Shown: positions 47,338 to 59,340, numbered from the stretch's first letter. The stretch: 64,000 nt of DNA from Pseudomonas sp. BGr12 (GCF_030272895.1 NZ_JALRNF010000033.1:1-64000), one strand, 5' to 3'. Notes: generated by a model not told the origin, from the sequence alone. A program made the numbers and translations.

Positions 47338-48345
47338 GTGATCGAGTTTCAAAATGTACATAAAACCTACCGCGTCGCCGGTAGGGACATCCCCGCGCTG
47401 CACCCGACCAACCTGAGCGTCGAAGACGGCCAGGTGTTCGGGCTGATCGGCCACTCCGGTGCCGGTAAAAGTACCCTGCTGCGCCTGATCAACCGCCTGG
47501 AAGCCCCAAGCGGCGGCAAGATCATCGTCGACGGTGAAGATGTCACCGCTTTCAACGCCAATGACCTGCGGCGCTTCCGCCAACAGGTCGGGATGATCTT
47601 CCAGCACTTCAACCTGCTGGCCTCCAAGACCGTGGCCGACAACGTCGCCTTGCCCCTGGTCCTGGCGGGCGAGCTGTCGCGCAAGGACATCGACACCCGC
47701 GTCAGCGAATTGCTGGCCCGGGTCGGCCTGTCCGACCACGCCAAAAAGTATCCGGCCCAGCTGTCGGGCGGCCAGAAGCAGCGCGTCGGCATTGCCCGCG
47801 CCCTGGCCACCAAGCCGAAGATCCTGCTCTGCGACGAAGCCACCAGCGCCCTCGATCCACAAACCACTGGACAAGTGTTGCAGCTGCTGGCCGAGATCAA
47901 CCGCGAACTGAAGCTGACCATCGTGCTGATCACCCATGAAATGGACGTGATCCGCCGGGTCTGTGACCGCGTGGCAGTGATGGATGCCGGACAGATCGTC
48001 GAACAGGGGCCGGTAGCCGATGTGTTCCTGCATCCACAACACCCGACCACCAAGCGTTTCGTCCAGGAAGACGAGCAGATCGACGAAGACGAACAACGCG
48101 ACGACTTCGCCCATGTACCAGGGCGCATCGTGCGCCTGACCTTCCAGGGCGATTCCACCTACGCGCCGCTGCTGGGCACCGTTGCCCGCGAAACCGGCGT
48201 GGACTACAGCATCCTTGCCGGTCGTATCGACCGCATCAAAGACACCCCGTATGGGCAGCTGACCCTGGCCGTCACTGGCGGCGACATGGAAGCGGCCTTC
48301 GCCCGCTTCACGGCGGCTGATGTTCATATGGAGGTACTGCGTTGA
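47338..48345 (+). CDS. metN: methionine ABC transporter ATP-binding protein MetN
   Basis: A 335-aa ABC ATPase with Walker [10 protein letters not shown] (38-46), signature [15 protein letters not shown], Walker [13 protein letters not shown] and a C-terminal NIL domain (about 260-335) that senses methionine for transinhibition. GTG start at 47338. It is first of metNIQ; the stop shares one base with the metI ATG. Confidence 0.94.
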   Translation: MIEFQNVHKTYRVAGRDIPALHPTNLSVEDGQVFGLIGHSGAGKSTLLRLINRLEAPSGGKIIVDGEDVTAFNANDLRRFRQQVGMIFQHFNLLASKTVADNVALPLVLAGELSRKDIDTRVSELLARVGLSDHAKKYPAQLSGGQKQRVGIARALATKPKILLCDEATSALDPQTTGQVLQLLAEINRELKLTIVLITHEMDVIRRVCDRVAVMDAGQIVEQGPVADVFLHPQHPTTKRFVQEDEQIDEDEQRDDFAHVPGRIVRLTFQGDSTYAPLLGTVARETGVDYSILAGRIDRIKDTPYGQLTLAVTGGDMEAAFARFTAADVHMEVLR

Positions 48346-49016
48346 TGGACGCCTTGAGTTTCTTTGCCAACGTCGACTGGGCCGAAATCTGGCTGGCTAC
48401 CATCGACACCATGATCATGCTGTTCGGCTCGCTGTTGTTCACGGTGCTGCTCGGCCTGCCGCTGGGCGTGCTGCTGTTCCTCTGCGGTCCGCGCCAGTTG
48501 TTCGAACAGAAAGGCGTGTATGCGCTGCTGTCGCTGGTGGTCAACGTGCTGCGCTCGCTGCCGTTCATCATCCTGCTGATCGTGATGATTCCGTTCACCG
48601 TGCTGATCACCGGCACCTCGCTGGGGGTCGCCGGCGCCATTCCACCGCTGGTGGTAGGGGCCACGCCATTCTTCGCGCGCCTGGTGGAAACCGCCCTGCG
48701 CGAAGTGGACCGCGGCATCATCGAAGCCACCCAGTCGATGGGCGCCAGCACCCGGCAGATCATCATGAACGCCTTGCTGCCTGAAGCCCGTCCGGGCATC
48801 TTCGCCGCCATCACCGTCACCGCCATTACCCTGGTGTCGTACACCGCCATGGCCGGTGTGGTGGGTGCCGGCGGCCTGGGCGACCTGGCGATCCGCTTCG
48901 GCTACCAGCGTTTCCAGACCGACGTCATGGTGGTCACCGTGGTCCTGCTGCTGATACTGGTTCAAGTGCTGCAGAGCGTGGGCGACAAACTGGTCGTGCA
49001 TTTTTCCCGTAAGTAA
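48345..49016 (+). CDS. metI: methionine ABC transporter permease MetI
   Basis: A 223-aa permease with five to six helices and the EAA loop (EATQSMGASTRQIIMNALLPEA) near residue 127. ATG 48345 follows GGAGGT at 48331-48336; the TTG one codon upstream is not needed. Confidence 0.94.
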   Translation: MDALSFFANVDWAEIWLATIDTMIMLFGSLLFTVLLGLPLGVLLFLCGPRQLFEQKGVYALLSLVVNVLRSLPFIILLIVMIPFTVLITGTSLGVAGAIPPLVVGATPFFARLVETALREVDRGIIEATQSMGASTRQIIMNALLPEARPGIFAAITVTAITLVSYTAMAGVVGAGGLGDLAIRFGYQRFQTDVMVVTVVLLLILVQVLQSVGDKLVVHFSRK

Positions 49017-49061
49017 CCCCGTGGGCCGGGGGCCGGATCGGCCCTCACAAGGAGTGATTTG

Positions 49062-49832
49062 ATGAAAAAGCTGCTTGCTGTTGTCGCCGCCGCCGCGGCC
49101 TTCTCGGCCCAGGCCGAGACCCTGACCGTGGCCGCCACCCCGGTGCCACACGCCGAGATCCTCGAGTTCGTCAAACCGGTCCTGGCCAAAGAGGGCGTGG
49201 AGTTGAAGGTGAAAGTGTTCACCGACTACATCCAGCCGAACGTGCAGGTGGCCGAGAAGCGCCTGGACGCCAACTTCTTCCAGCACCAGCCGTACCTGGA
49301 TGAATTCAACAAGGCCAAGGGCACCCACCTGGTCAGCGTTGCCGGCGTGCACCTGGAGCCCCTGGGCGCCTACTCGAGCAAGTTCAAGAAGCTCGATGAG
49401 CTGCCATCGACCGCCACCGTGGTCATCCCCAACGATGCCACCAACGGCGGCCGTGCCTTGCTGCTGCTGGACAAGGCCGGTGTGATCAAGCTCAAGGACA
49501 ACACCAACATCCTGTCCGGGGTCAAAGACATCGCCGCGAACGGCAAGAACCTCAAGTTCCGTGAGTTGGAAGCAGCCACCATTCCACGTGTGCTGACCCA
49601 GGTCGACCTGGCGCTGATCAACACCAACTATGCGCTGGAAGCCAAGCTGGATCCGAGCAAGGATGCCCTGGTCATCGAAGGCAGCGACTCGCCTTACGTG
49701 AACATCCTGGTCACCCGTGAAGACAACAAGGATGCGGAGGCTGTGAAGAAGCTGGTTGCAGCCCTGCACACCCCGGAAGTGAAGAAGTTCATCGAAGAGA
49801 AGTACAAGGGCGCGGTCAAGCCGGCGTTCTAA
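49062..49832 (+). CDS. metQ: methionine ABC transporter substrate-binding protein MetQ
   Basis: A 256-aa NLPA-family binding protein (VTVAATPVPHAEIL-like start; NTNYALEAKLDP and GSDSPYVNILVTR conserved). Its signal peptide ends AQA-E with no lipobox cysteine, so it should be soluble in the periplasm, unlike lipidated E. coli MetQ. AAGGAG precedes ATG 49062. Confidence 0.94.
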   Translation: MKKLLAVVAAAAAFSAQAETLTVAATPVPHAEILEFVKPVLAKEGVELKVKVFTDYIQPNVQVAEKRLDANFFQHQPYLDEFNKAKGTHLVSVAGVHLEPLGAYSSKFKKLDELPSTATVVIPNDATNGGRALLLLDKAGVIKLKDNTNILSGVKDIAANGKNLKFRELEAATIPRVLTQVDLALINTNYALEAKLDPSKDALVIEGSDSPYVNILVTREDNKDAEAVKKLVAALHTPEVKKFIEEKYKGAVKPAF

Positions 49833-49841
49833 GTAGTTCCA

Positions 49842-49898
49842 ATCGCGGGGCAAGCCCGCTCCCACAGGTGATCTGTAGGAGCGGGCTTGCCCCGCGAT
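49842..49898. repeat. REP doublet D
   Basis: Inverted REP units at 49842-49866 and 49874-49898 with the same core as doublet C. They fill the 70-bp gap between convergent metQ and sco. Confidence 0.93.
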
Positions 49899-49902
49899 GC
49901 AT

Positions 49903-50535
49903 TCAATCCCGCTTAAGCAACACAGGCAGCTGGGCCACCAGCTTCTGATTGTTGAACGGCGCGCGAATAAACCCCCGCTGCTTGCCATCCGGGCCGATCA
50001 CGGCCAGGTTGCCACTGTGATCGACCGTGTAGTTCGGCTTGCTGGTGTCGGCCGGAATAAACGGGATGCTCACCGCGTTGGCCAGTTTCTGGATGGTCTC
50101 CAAAGAGCCTGTCAGGCCACGGAAATCCTTGTCGAAATAGCCCAGGTACTGCTGCAGCTGCGCCGGGGTATCGCGGTTCGGGTCGACACTCACCAGCACC
50201 ACCTGCAGGCGATCCACTGCTTCTTTAGGCAGCTCGCTCTTCACCTGACGCAATTGCGCCAGGGTGGTCGGGCAGATGTCCGGGCAGAAGGTGTAGCCGA
50301 AGAACAGCAACGACCACTTGCCCTTGAGCTCATCCACGGCGACGGCCTGGCCCTTCTCGTCGGTCATCTCCAGGCTCGGCACGGTGCGGCTCTGCGGCAG
50401 CAGGATGATGCCGGCATCGATCAGCTCGGTCGGATTGCCTTCGCTACGACCATTGAGCACCTTGTTGACGGTAAGCCCCAGGATCACAGCGACCAGGGCA
50501 ACGAGGATGAAGACGGTTTTCTGGGTTCGAGTCAT
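49903..50535 (-). CDS. SCO1/SenC family copper chaperone
   Basis: A 210-aa protein anchored by one N-terminal helix, with a thioredoxin fold carrying CPDIC (Cys84, Cys88) and a conserved His in YTVDHSG. It delivers copper to the CuA site of CoxB. It overlaps cyoE by 4 nt and is last of the assembly-factor run. Confidence 0.94.
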   Translation of the reverse strand: MTRTQKTVFILVALVAVILGLTVNKVLNGRSEGNPTELIDAGIILLPQSRTVPSLEMTDEKGQAVAVDELKGKWSLLFFGYTFCPDICPTTLAQLRQVKSELPKEAVDRLQVVLVSVDPNRDTPAQLQQYLGYFDKDFRGLTGSLETIQKLANAVSIPFIPADTSKPNYTVDHSGNLAVIGPDGKQRGFIRAPFNNQKLVAQLPVLLKRD

Positions 50536-51431
50536 AGGTTCAACAGTAGGTAGTGGTCTACAAGCAGCGCGATGAACAACAGCAACAGGTACCAGATCGA
50601 GTACTTGAAGGTCTTGATCGCCGCGTGCGGCCTGCTGCCACGGTACAACACCCAGGCCCATTGCAGGAAGCGCACGCCCAGCAGCAGCGCACAGGCCAGG
50701 TAGAGCGGCCCGCTCATGTGGATGGCAAAGGGCAGCAGGCTGACCGCCAGCAGTACCAGGGTATAAAGCAGGATGTGCACCTTGGTGTAATGCTCGCCGT
50801 GGGTCACCGGCAGCATCGGGATGTCCGCCTTGGCGTACTCCTCCTTGCGGTGGATGGCCAGGGCCCAGAAGTGCGGCGGGGTCCAGGCGAAGATGATCAG
50901 CACCAGCAGCAAGGGCTCGGCGCTGATGTGGCCGCTGACCGCCACCCAACCCAGCAGCGGCGGCGCCGCACCGGCCAGGCCGCCAATCACGATGTTCTGC
51001 GGCGTGGCGCGCTTGAGAAAGCCGGTGTAGATCACCGCATAGCCCAGCAACGAGGCCAGGGTCAGCCAGGCAGTGAGGGCGTTGGTGAACAGCAGCAACA
51101 GCGTCATTCCCGCCAGCGCCAGCAGCAAGGCGAACGTCAGGGCGGCAGCGGGCGCTACCCGGCCTTCAGCCAGCGGGCGCTTATGGGTGCGCGCCATCAA
51201 GGCATCGATCCGCCGGTCCACCACATGATTGACCACGGCGGCGCCCGCCGCACAACAGGCGATGCCCAGGTTGCCGAACAGCAGCACAGCCCAGGGCACG
51301 CCGGCGCGGGTGGCGAGGAACATACCCACCAGCGAGGTGATCAGCATCAGCACCACCACCTTAGGCTTGGTCAGCTCCAGGTAGTCGCGCCAGCCCGCCC
51401 GACGCCTGCTAGCGCTCAGAAGCGTCGCCAT
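50532..51431 (-). CDS. cyoE: protoheme IX farnesyltransferase (heme O synthase)
   Basis: A 299-aa polytopic UbiA-family enzyme; NHVVDRRID (near 69) and the second DXXXD-type loop bind farnesyl diphosphate via Mg2+. It makes heme O, which CtaA turns into heme A for the aa3 oxidase. Its start overlaps the end of ctaA by 16 nt. Confidence 0.95.
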   Translation of the reverse strand: MATLLSASRRRAGWRDYLELTKPKVVVLMLITSLVGMFLATRAGVPWAVLLFGNLGIACCAAGAAVVNHVVDRRIDALMARTHKRPLAEGRVAPAAALTFALLLALAGMTLLLLFTNALTAWLTLASLLGYAVIYTGFLKRATPQNIVIGGLAGAAPPLLGWVAVSGHISAEPLLLVLIIFAWTPPHFWALAIHRKEEYAKADIPMLPVTHGEHYTKVHILLYTLVLLAVSLLPFAIHMSGPLYLACALLLGVRFLQWAWVLYRGSRPHAAIKTFKYSIWYLLLLFIALLVDHYLLLNL

Positions 51432-52498
51432 GAGTTATCTCCCAGATAGTGAACGACACCGCTACTGCCGAGCGGCGTCAGGCGCCAGCCCTGGCTGACC
51501 CGGCGCGCCTTCGCCCTGGCCACCAGGCGAATGCGGTAATTGACCAGCACCATGCTCAGCAGCAGCAGGGCGCCACCGGCGTTGTGTGCCACGGCCACCG
51601 CCAGCGGCAGGTGAAACACTACATTGCTGATCCCCAGGCCGACCTGCACCGCCAGTGCCAGCAGTACCAGGCGGGCCAGCTTGCCCAGGCCATGGCGGTA
51701 CAGCTTCCAGCTCAGCAACAGCAGTACGCAGGTCACCAGCAGGGCGCCCATCCGATGGCTGATGTGGATGGCCGTGCGCGCATCACTGTCCAGCTGTCCG
51801 CCCAGGTAATTGGGACCGATATGCTGGGTCAGGTGAAAGCCGTTGGCGAAGTCCGCCTGCGGCCACCACTGGCCATGGCAGGTCGGCAGATCGACGCACG
51901 CCACGGCGGCATAGTTGGCGCTGACCCAGCCGCCCAGGGCGATCTGGCCGATCACCACCAACAGCCCCAGCGCCGCCACCCGCCGCACGCTCAGCGGCAG
52001 CTTGGGCAGGGGCGCAAAGGCCCGGGACAACCGCAGGCTCAGGAGGAACAACAGGCTCAAGGTGGCAAAGCCGCCCAACAAATGGGCCGTGACCACCTGT
52101 GGCCACAGCTTGAGGGTCACGGTCCACATGCCGAAGGCCGCCTGGGCGAACACCACGCCAAGCAGCAGCAAGGGCAGGCGATAAGGTTGGCCGTCACGCC
52201 CATGGCGACGCCAGGCCTGCAGGGCGAGCAGGGTGATCACCAGCGCCAGGGTGCCGGCGAAGTAGCGATGGACCATCTCGTTGCGGCCCTTGTGCGCCTC
52301 CACCGGAGTGTCGGGGAAGTGCATTTCGGCATGGGCCAGCTGCGCTTCGGTCTTGGGCACGCTGATGAAGCCGTAGCACCCAGGCCAGTCCGGGCAGCCC
52401 AGCCCGGCGTGGGTGAGACGGGTGTAGGCACCGAGCAGGACAACAACCAGTGCCAGCAGGGTGGCGAATACAGCGAGGCGGTATCCAGGTCTGGCCAT
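51416..52498 (-). CDS. ctaA: heme A synthase (COX15/CtaA)
   Basis: A 360-aa membrane protein with eight helices in two repeats. Histidines in the conserved [31 protein letters not shown] and HISHR motifs bind heme. It oxidises the methyl of heme O to heme A. It precedes cyoE in the same transcript. Confidence 0.94.
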   Translation of the reverse strand: MARPGYRLAVFATLLALVVVLLGAYTRLTHAGLGCPDWPGCYGFISVPKTEAQLAHAEMHFPDTPVEAHKGRNEMVHRYFAGTLALVITLLALQAWRRHGRDGQPYRLPLLLLGVVFAQAAFGMWTVTLKLWPQVVTAHLLGGFATLSLLFLLSLRLSRAFAPLPKLPLSVRRVAALGLLVVIGQIALGGWVSANYAAVACVDLPTCHGQWWPQADFANGFHLTQHIGPNYLGGQLDSDARTAIHISHRMGALLVTCVLLLLSWKLYRHGLGKLARLVLLALAVQVGLGISNVVFHLPLAVAVAHNAGGALLLLSMVLVNYRIRLVARAKARRVSQGWRLTPLGSSGVVHYLGDNSWRRF

Positions 52499-52507
52499 GG
52501 CGATGTC

Positions 52508-53101
52508 CTACCCGATATTGGACAGTTTCAGTAGGTGGCGCAGGTCGTTGAGCAGGTCCTTGCCCTTGACCCTGGCGTCATAGCGCAGCACCAGGTTGCC
52601 GTGTGGATCGACGATCCACAGTTGCGCCTCCTGTTTGCCCTGGCTGGCTGCAGCGTACTTGCCCAGGTCCAGTGGGTAGCGCTGCAACTGCGGGTACTCG
52701 CGGTCGAGCCGGGCCTGGTAATCGCTGCCCACGGCTTGGGCGGTGGCCAGGGCATGGCTGGCGCGGCTGGCGTCACGGCCCAGGCCGATCTGGACCTGCC
52801 GGGCCAGGTACACCAGTTGCTGGCAGTCCAGGGCACAGTCCCCCGGGGCGCTGACCAGCAACTGCCAGCGCTGCTCAGCGCTGTTCACCCCAAGATCGGC
52901 GCGGCTCTGGCCGTTGCCGATCATCTCGCCGTGATAACTGCGGCTATCCGGCACCCAGAACTGGAACTTGTACATGCCAGTCGCCAGGATCATCGGCCCG
53001 ATCACCACCAGCAGGATCAGGATCAGTTGCAGGCGCCCCCGCGCCCGCCCGGAAGGCATCTTGCCTTCAGACATGTTGAGTGGATTGCTGACCGCTGCCA
53101 T
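52508..53101 (-). CDS. single-span periplasmic protein with CX3C motif, possible Sco/thioredoxin-like oxidase assembly factor
   Basis: A 197-aa protein with one helix (about 25-45), then a periplasmic domain. WQLLVSAPGDCALDC (Cys89, Cys93) has the CX3C spacing of Sco proteins, and LWIVDPHGNLVLRYD matches the Sco/TlpA beta-strand after it; His167 might replace the Sco histidine. Homologues are usually called hypothetical. AGGAG precedes ATG 53101. It overlaps the SURF1 gene by 35 nt and leads into ctaA. Confidence 0.7.
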   Translation of the reverse strand: MAAVSNPLNMSEGKMPSGRARGRLQLILILLVVIGPMILATGMYKFQFWVPDSRSYHGEMIGNGQSRADLGVNSAEQRWQLLVSAPGDCALDCQQLVYLARQVQIGLGRDASRASHALATAQAVGSDYQARLDREYPQLQRYPLDLGKYAAASQGKQEAQLWIVDPHGNLVLRYDARVKGKDLLNDLRHLLKLSNIG

Positions 53102-53807
53102 GCTGTTTCTCCTTGTTGTTATGCCAGCCGAAGTAGAGGTAAAGCAGCACCAGCGCCACGGCCAGGGCGAACCATTGCACGGCGTAGCCGAGGTGTTTTT
53201 CCGGGCCCAGGGCGACCACCGGCCAGTCCAGCCGGTAACTGGCAGGCCCCGCCTCCAGGCGTAGTTCATGGGCAAAGCCTTCGCGCGAAAGCTGCTGCCA
53301 GAGATGACCGGCATCGACCGCCGTCAGCAGCCTGGGCCAGTCGCCGCCTTCGGGATCGGCATGCAGCTGAAAGGTGGCGCCGGGAGCGACATAGACCCAG
53401 GCCGCAAGGCCAAGCGCCTGCGGCGGGGTGCTGAACTGCACCGGCCGGCGTCGATCCGGCCAGGGCAGCCAGCCGCGATTGACCAGCAGCCAGAGCCCGC
53501 TGGCCTGGTCGAAAAAGGGTTGCAGCAGCTCGACGCCTACCTGGCCGTCACGCATGCGGTTGTCCAGCAGCAGGCTGTGCCCGGCATCGAACTGGCCGAA
53601 CAGGTGCACCCGGCGGTAAGCCGGGTCCTGTAATTCAGGCAGCTGTACCGCGCCCAATGGTTCGCTGGCCTGGCGCTCGGCATAGCTGGCGAGCAAGGCT
53701 CGTTTCTGTTCGGCACGCCCCAACTGCCAGCAGCCCAGGCCGATCAGCCCGGGCAACAGCATCAACACCACCAGGGTCGGCACCCAACCGGGGCGAAATG
53801 GCTTCAC
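53067..53807 (-). CDS. SURF1 family cytochrome oxidase assembly protein
   Basis: A 246-aa protein with helices at about 10-30 and 210-232 around a periplasmic domain (LGCWQLGRAEQKR, YRRVHLFGQF, LLVNRGWLP, GYAVQWFALA). It helps heme A insertion into CoxA. The GTG start at 53807 is used because the family N-terminus begins there; the frame extends to 54062 without family similarity. Confidence 0.9.
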   Translation of the reverse strand: MKPFRPGWVPTLVVLMLLPGLIGLGCWQLGRAEQKRALLASYAERQASEPLGAVQLPELQDPAYRRVHLFGQFDAGHSLLLDNRMRDGQVGVELLQPFFDQASGLWLLVNRGWLPWPDRRRPVQFSTPPQALGLAAWVYVAPGATFQLHADPEGGDWPRLLTAVDAGHLWQQLSREGFAHELRLEAGPASYRLDWPVVALGPEKHLGYAVQWFALAVALVLLYLYFGWHNNKEKQHGSGQQSTQHV

Positions 53808-53870
53808 CCGGTCACCCCATGGTCTGTCGCTATACTTAAAGTCATCGATGCATCCCCACGGAGTTTCGCC

Positions 53871-54074
53871 ATGCTCAAAGCCGCGATTGTCCTGATGCTG
53901 CTGGCCACCATTGCCAGCCTGTTCAGTGGCCTGTTCTTTCTGGTCAAGGACGACGGACACTCCACCCGCCTGCTCAAGGCCCTGACCGTGCGGGTCAGCC
54001 TCGCCGCCCTGACCCTGGCGCTGATCACCTGGGGCTTCTACAGCGGCCAGTTGGTATCCCACGCACCGTTCTGA
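53871..54074 (+). CDS. DUF2909 twin-transmembrane protein
   Basis: A 67-aa protein with two helices (about 4-24, 42-60), DUF2909 family. It is the only plus-strand gene inside the cox cluster, diverging from SURF1 and ending 6 bp from the coxC stop. Its conserved location suggests a role in oxidase assembly, but none is established. Confidence 0.85.
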   Translation: MLKAAIVLMLLATIASLFSGLFFLVKDDGHSTRLLKALTVRVSLAALTLALITWGFYSGQLVSHAPF

Positions 54075-54080
54075 CGACGG

Positions 54081-54968
54081 CTACAGCACGTAAACGAAGA
54101 TAAATAGCCCCACCCAGACCACATCCACAAAGTGCCAGTACCAGCTGGCCGCCTCGAAGCCAAAGTGTTTGTCGGGGTTGAAATGCCCGCGCAGAATGCG
54201 CATCAACATCACGAACAGAATCAAGGTACCCATGGTCACGTGGGCACCATGGAAGCCCGTGAGCATGAAGAAAGTCGCGCCGTAGATGCCTGAACCCAGG
54301 GTCAGGCCGAGCTTGGTGTATGCCTCGTGATACTCATAGGCTTGCAGCACCAAAAAGCTGATGCCCAGGGCAATGGTCAGCGCCAGCCAGAACTTCAGTG
54401 CGCCGCGGTGATCCTTGCGCAGGGCATGGTGGGCGATGGTCACGGTGACGCTGGAGCTGACCAGCAGGATGGTGTTGATCAGCGGCAGGTGCCAGGGATC
54501 GATGATTTCCCTGGGCGGCGGAAACAACTTCGGATCCGGGGTGTTGAGCAACGGCCAGGAAAACTCGAAGTTCGGCCAGAGCATGTGCGCCACGCCCTTG
54601 GCGCCTTCGCCCCCCAGCCACGGTCCGGCCAGGTTGCGGACATAGAACAGCGCGCCGAAGAAGGCGATGAAGAACATCACCTCGGAAAAGATGAACCAGG
54701 ACATGCCCCAGCGGAACGAACGGTCCAGTTGCGAGCTGTAGAGCCCGGCGCGGCTTTCCTTGACTACCGCGCCGAACCAGCCGAACAGCATGTAGGCCAG
54801 GCACAAGGCACCGAAGAAGAAGATCCACGGTCCATGAGACTCGGGGCGACCGGCCTTGAGGTCGTTGAACCAGGTACCCAGGCCAAACACCGTGATGAAC
54901 ATGCCGACCGTGGCGATGATCGGCCACTTGCTTTGCGCCGGTACGTAGTAGTGCTCATGGGAAGCCAT
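54081..54968 (-). CDS. coxC: cytochrome c oxidase subunit III
   Basis: A 295-aa seven-helix subunit III (YYVPAQSKWPI start; FFGALFYVRN, HHALRKDHRGALKFWL, FHGAHVTMG and WHFVDVVWVGLF conserved). It stabilises the proton-pumping core. It lies 12 nt downstream of ctaG. Confidence 0.95.
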   Translation of the reverse strand: MASHEHYYVPAQSKWPIIATVGMFITVFGLGTWFNDLKAGRPESHGPWIFFFGALCLAYMLFGWFGAVVKESRAGLYSSQLDRSFRWGMSWFIFSEVMFFIAFFGALFYVRNLAGPWLGGEGAKGVAHMLWPNFEFSWPLLNTPDPKLFPPPREIIDPWHLPLINTILLVSSSVTVTIAHHALRKDHRGALKFWLALTIALGISFLVLQAYEYHEAYTKLGLTLGSGIYGATFFMLTGFHGAHVTMGTLILFVMLMRILRGHFNPDKHFGFEAASWYWHFVDVVWVGLFIFVYVL

Positions 54969-54980
54969 TGACGGTTCTCC

Positions 54981-55550
54981 TTATCGGGCGCCCTGTGGGT
55001 CCTGGCCTGCCAGTTGTGCAACCGGCGGGTGGCGGGCGGTGATATCGAACAACGTGTAAGCCAGCGTCAGGTGTTTCACGTCCCTGGGCAGGTCGCGGTC
55101 GACGATAAAGCGCACCGGCATCTCGATGCGTTGCCCCGGCTGCAGCACCTGCTGGGTAAAGCAGAAGCATTCGGTCTTGTGGAAATACGCTGCCGCCTCG
55201 GCCGGGGTGACGCTGGGGATCGCCTGGGCCGTCATGGGTTTGTCCGTCGGGTTGCGGGCAATGAACACCATCTCGTTCACCGCCCCCGGGTTGACGTCGA
55301 TCTGGTCGGCGGTGGAGTGGAACTCCCAGACCATGTCGCTGGCGTTGGTCGACATGAACTGCACCTTCACCCTGCGGTCCGGATCGGTTTGCTGGGTCGC
55401 CTGGTACTGCCCGCCGGTCTTGCCGTTGATGCCGAAGGCCTTGCACATCACGTCGTAGATCGGCACCAGGGCAAAGCCGAAGGCGAACATCACCACGGTC
55501 AGCAGCAGTAGCCGCACGACCAGGCGCTTGAGCGAAATCCCTTCACTCAT
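54981..55550 (-). CDS. ctaG: cytochrome c oxidase assembly protein CtaG (Cox11)
   Basis: A 189-aa protein with one N-terminal helix and a periplasmic immunoglobulin-like domain. Copper ligands are Cys128 and Cys130 in CFCF, with Cys36 near the membrane. It inserts CuB into CoxA. It sits between coxA and coxC. Confidence 0.95.
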   Translation of the reverse strand: MSEGISLKRLVVRLLLLTVVMFAFGFALVPIYDVMCKAFGINGKTGGQYQATQQTDPDRRVKVQFMSTNASDMVWEFHSTADQIDVNPGAVNEMVFIARNPTDKPMTAQAIPSVTPAEAAAYFHKTECFCFTQQVLQPGQRIEMPVRFIVDRDLPRDVKHLTLAYTLFDITARHPPVAQLAGQDPQGAR

Positions 55551-55575
55551 GACTGCATCCTCCGAAGGTCGCCGT

Positions 55576-57168
<1,593 letters not shown>

Positions 57169-57188
57169 GTCCTCTCTCCTGAATTCGC

Positions 57189-58316
57189 TCATTTGCTTTC
57201 CGCCTGTTTAAGCGCCAGCACATCCTTCGGCGTGACCATGTCGCCCTTGTTGTTGCCCCAGGCGTTGCGCTCGTAGGTGACCACGGCGGCGATATCCACT
57301 TCGGAGAGCTGCTTGCCGAAGGCGGCCATGGCCGTGCCCGGCTTGCCGTGGAAGACGATGCCCAGGTGATCTTCCTTGGGCCCGGTGGCGATCTTCGAGC
57401 CCTTGAGTGCCGGGAACATCGGCGGCAGGCCCTGGCCTTCGGCCTGGTGACAGGCCACGCAAGTGGTGTGATAGACCTTGTCGCCACGCTCGACCAGCTC
57501 TTGCAGGGTCCAGTCCTTGCTGGTCAGCTCCTTGAGCTTGGCGGCTTCGGCCTTGCGCTCGCCCAGCCAGGTGTCGTAGTCGGCCTTGGACTTGACCTCG
57601 ACCACCACCGGCATGAAGCCGTGGTCCTTGCCGCACAGCTCGGTGCACTGGCCGCGGTAGATGCCGGGTTTCTCGATGCGGGTCCAGGCTTCGTTGACGA
57701 AGCCGGGAATGGCGTCGCGCTTGACCGCGAAGGCCGGTACCCACCAGGAGTGGATCACGTCGGCGGCGGTGACCAGGAAACGCACCTTGGCCCCCACCGG
57801 CAGCACCAGCGGCTGGTCGACTTCGAGCAGGTAGTGCTCGTCCTTGGGTGCCTTGTTGTGGATCTGGTCGGCGGGCGTGGCCAGGTTGCTGAAGAACTCG
57901 ACGTCCTGGCCCAGGTACTTGTAGTGCCACTTCCACTGGTAGCCGGTGACCTGGATGTCGACGTCCGATTCGCTGGCATCGTAGATGTCGATCAGGGTCT
58001 TGGTCGCCGGGATCGCCATGGCCACCAGGATCAGGAACGGCACCACCGTCCACATGATCTCGACCCAGGTGTGCTCGTGGAAATGCGCAGGCTGCTGACC
58101 GGTGGAACGACGGTGAATGATCATCGACCAGAACATCGCGCCAAAGACCACCAGGCCGATGATCACGCAGATCCAGAAGATGGTCATGTGCAGGTCGAAC
58201 ACTGCGTTGCTGACTTCAGTCGCCCCTGGCGCCATGTTCACGGTCCAGGCGGCATTGGCCTGACCGAATACCGACCACAACAGGAGGCCCATCCAGACGT
58301 GTGGATGTCGCATCAT
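57189..58316 (-). CDS. coxB: cytochrome c oxidase subunit II with fused cytochrome c domain
   Basis: A 375-aa protein: signal peptide (1-22), two helices, a CuA cupredoxin domain (His189, Cys224, Cys228, His232, Met235) and a C-terminal monoheme domain with CVACH (286-290). The fused heme makes this a caa3-like oxidase that takes electrons through its own cytochrome. It is first of the cox operon. Confidence 0.96.
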   Translation of the reverse strand: MMRHPHVWMGLLLWSVFGQANAAWTVNMAPGATEVSNAVFDLHMTIFWICVIIGLVVFGAMFWSMIIHRRSTGQQPAHFHEHTWVEIMWTVVPFLILVAMAIPATKTLIDIYDASESDVDIQVTGYQWKWHYKYLGQDVEFFSNLATPADQIHNKAPKDEHYLLEVDQPLVLPVGAKVRFLVTAADVIHSWWVPAFAVKRDAIPGFVNEAWTRIEKPGIYRGQCTELCGKDHGFMPVVVEVKSKADYDTWLGERKAEAAKLKELTSKDWTLQELVERGDKVYHTTCVACHQAEGQGLPPMFPALKGSKIATGPKEDHLGIVFHGKPGTAMAAFGKQLSEVDIAAVVTYERNAWGNNKGDMVTPKDVLALKQAESK

Positions 58317-58684
58317 TGCGGGTTCCCCTTATCGTTCTTGTTATCCCGGAGGCGTGGACCTACGGCTAAGGGTACGGCGGCCAAGACTGCGAACTTCGAC
58401 GACCGAGCCCCCTGCGAACTACAGTCGGGCCTCATCAGCGAATCACTTTCAACCGGAGTATAGACAGCGACCTCGACCACGCAACGCGATCGAAAAAATC
58501 AAACCGGCCAGGTTGAACGTTTGCGCGCCAGCCCGCGAAATACGCGGGATGAAGCACAATGATGGCACTTAGATATAATTGATGAATATAAGAAGACAGC
58601 GGTTATGCAAAATGCGTCTTAACGCTGGACAGAACCGAGCTACCTTATGTCTTCCGTTTGTCACGCCTTTTCCCTGGAGTTGTC
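58317..58684. other. divergent control region coxB / hypothetical gene
   Basis: A 368-nt spacer without a gene. It holds a perfect hairpin CCCGCG-AAATA-CGCGGG (58532-58548) and a consensus TATAAT at 58574-58579 facing the plus-strand gene; no good -35 accompanies it, hinting at an activated promoter. Confidence 0.45.
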
Positions 58685-59332
58685 ATGAACATCGCCGCTT
58701 TGCGCGAGCAGATTACCCGTGCCCATCAACATGAGACCGAAACCGACCAACTGAAAGAGCAACTGATCAAACAACTGCCACACCTGCACCCTTCGATCCA
58801 GCTACCGGAAATCGACGCCCAGGGCGCATTGACCCGCTTCGTCAGCGCCTACATCGACCAGGTGCCGGAACTGCTCGAGGCGGCCAACGCCGTGGCCCGC
58901 GAGGCCGGCATCGAGTCGCAGATCAAACCGGTGCTGAAAATCGCCGAAGAGTACTTCCTGCAACCACCGAAAATCATGAACGGCCATGTCGGCCTCGGCT
59001 GCCTGCTGGATGAAGCCTACCTGGCGCATCGCCTGGTGGAAGAGGTCAACGACCTGTACATCAAGCACTTCCAGCAGCCCCTGATCCCGCTGGACACCAC
59101 CGTGGCCAACCTGATCGCCCACCAGCTGATCGGCGAAGACTTTGCCAACCAGCTGGATGAAGTGGTGCACCACTCGGTGGACGCAATGCTCGACGACGAG
59201 AGCTTCGCCCTGGAGTCGGTCGAAGCCTACCGCGAGAAACTCAGCAGCCCGGATACCGGCGCAGCATGGAAGCGCTGGCCTTGCCTGTCGCGGCAACTGG
59301 GCGTAGGCCTGGAGCTGGACCAGTCGGCGTAA
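58685..59332 (+). CDS. conserved hypothetical protein next to cox genes
   Basis: A 215-aa soluble, mostly helical protein without signal peptide. It is rich in acidic residues and has a central conserved region (KIAEEYFLQPPKIMNGHVGL, DEAYLAHRLVEEVND). GGAG precedes ATG 58685. A homologue occupies the same position, between the cox operon and the SulP gene, in P. aeruginosa. I do not recognise its function. Confidence 0.75.
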   Translation: MNIAALREQITRAHQHETETDQLKEQLIKQLPHLHPSIQLPEIDAQGALTRFVSAYIDQVPELLEAANAVAREAGIESQIKPVLKIAEEYFLQPPKIMNGHVGLGCLLDEAYLAHRLVEEVNDLYIKHFQQPLIPLDTTVANLIAHQLIGEDFANQLDEVVHHSVDAMLDDESFALESVEAYREKLSSPDTGAAWKRWPCLSRQLGVGLELDQSA

Positions 59333-59340
59333 TACCGGTC

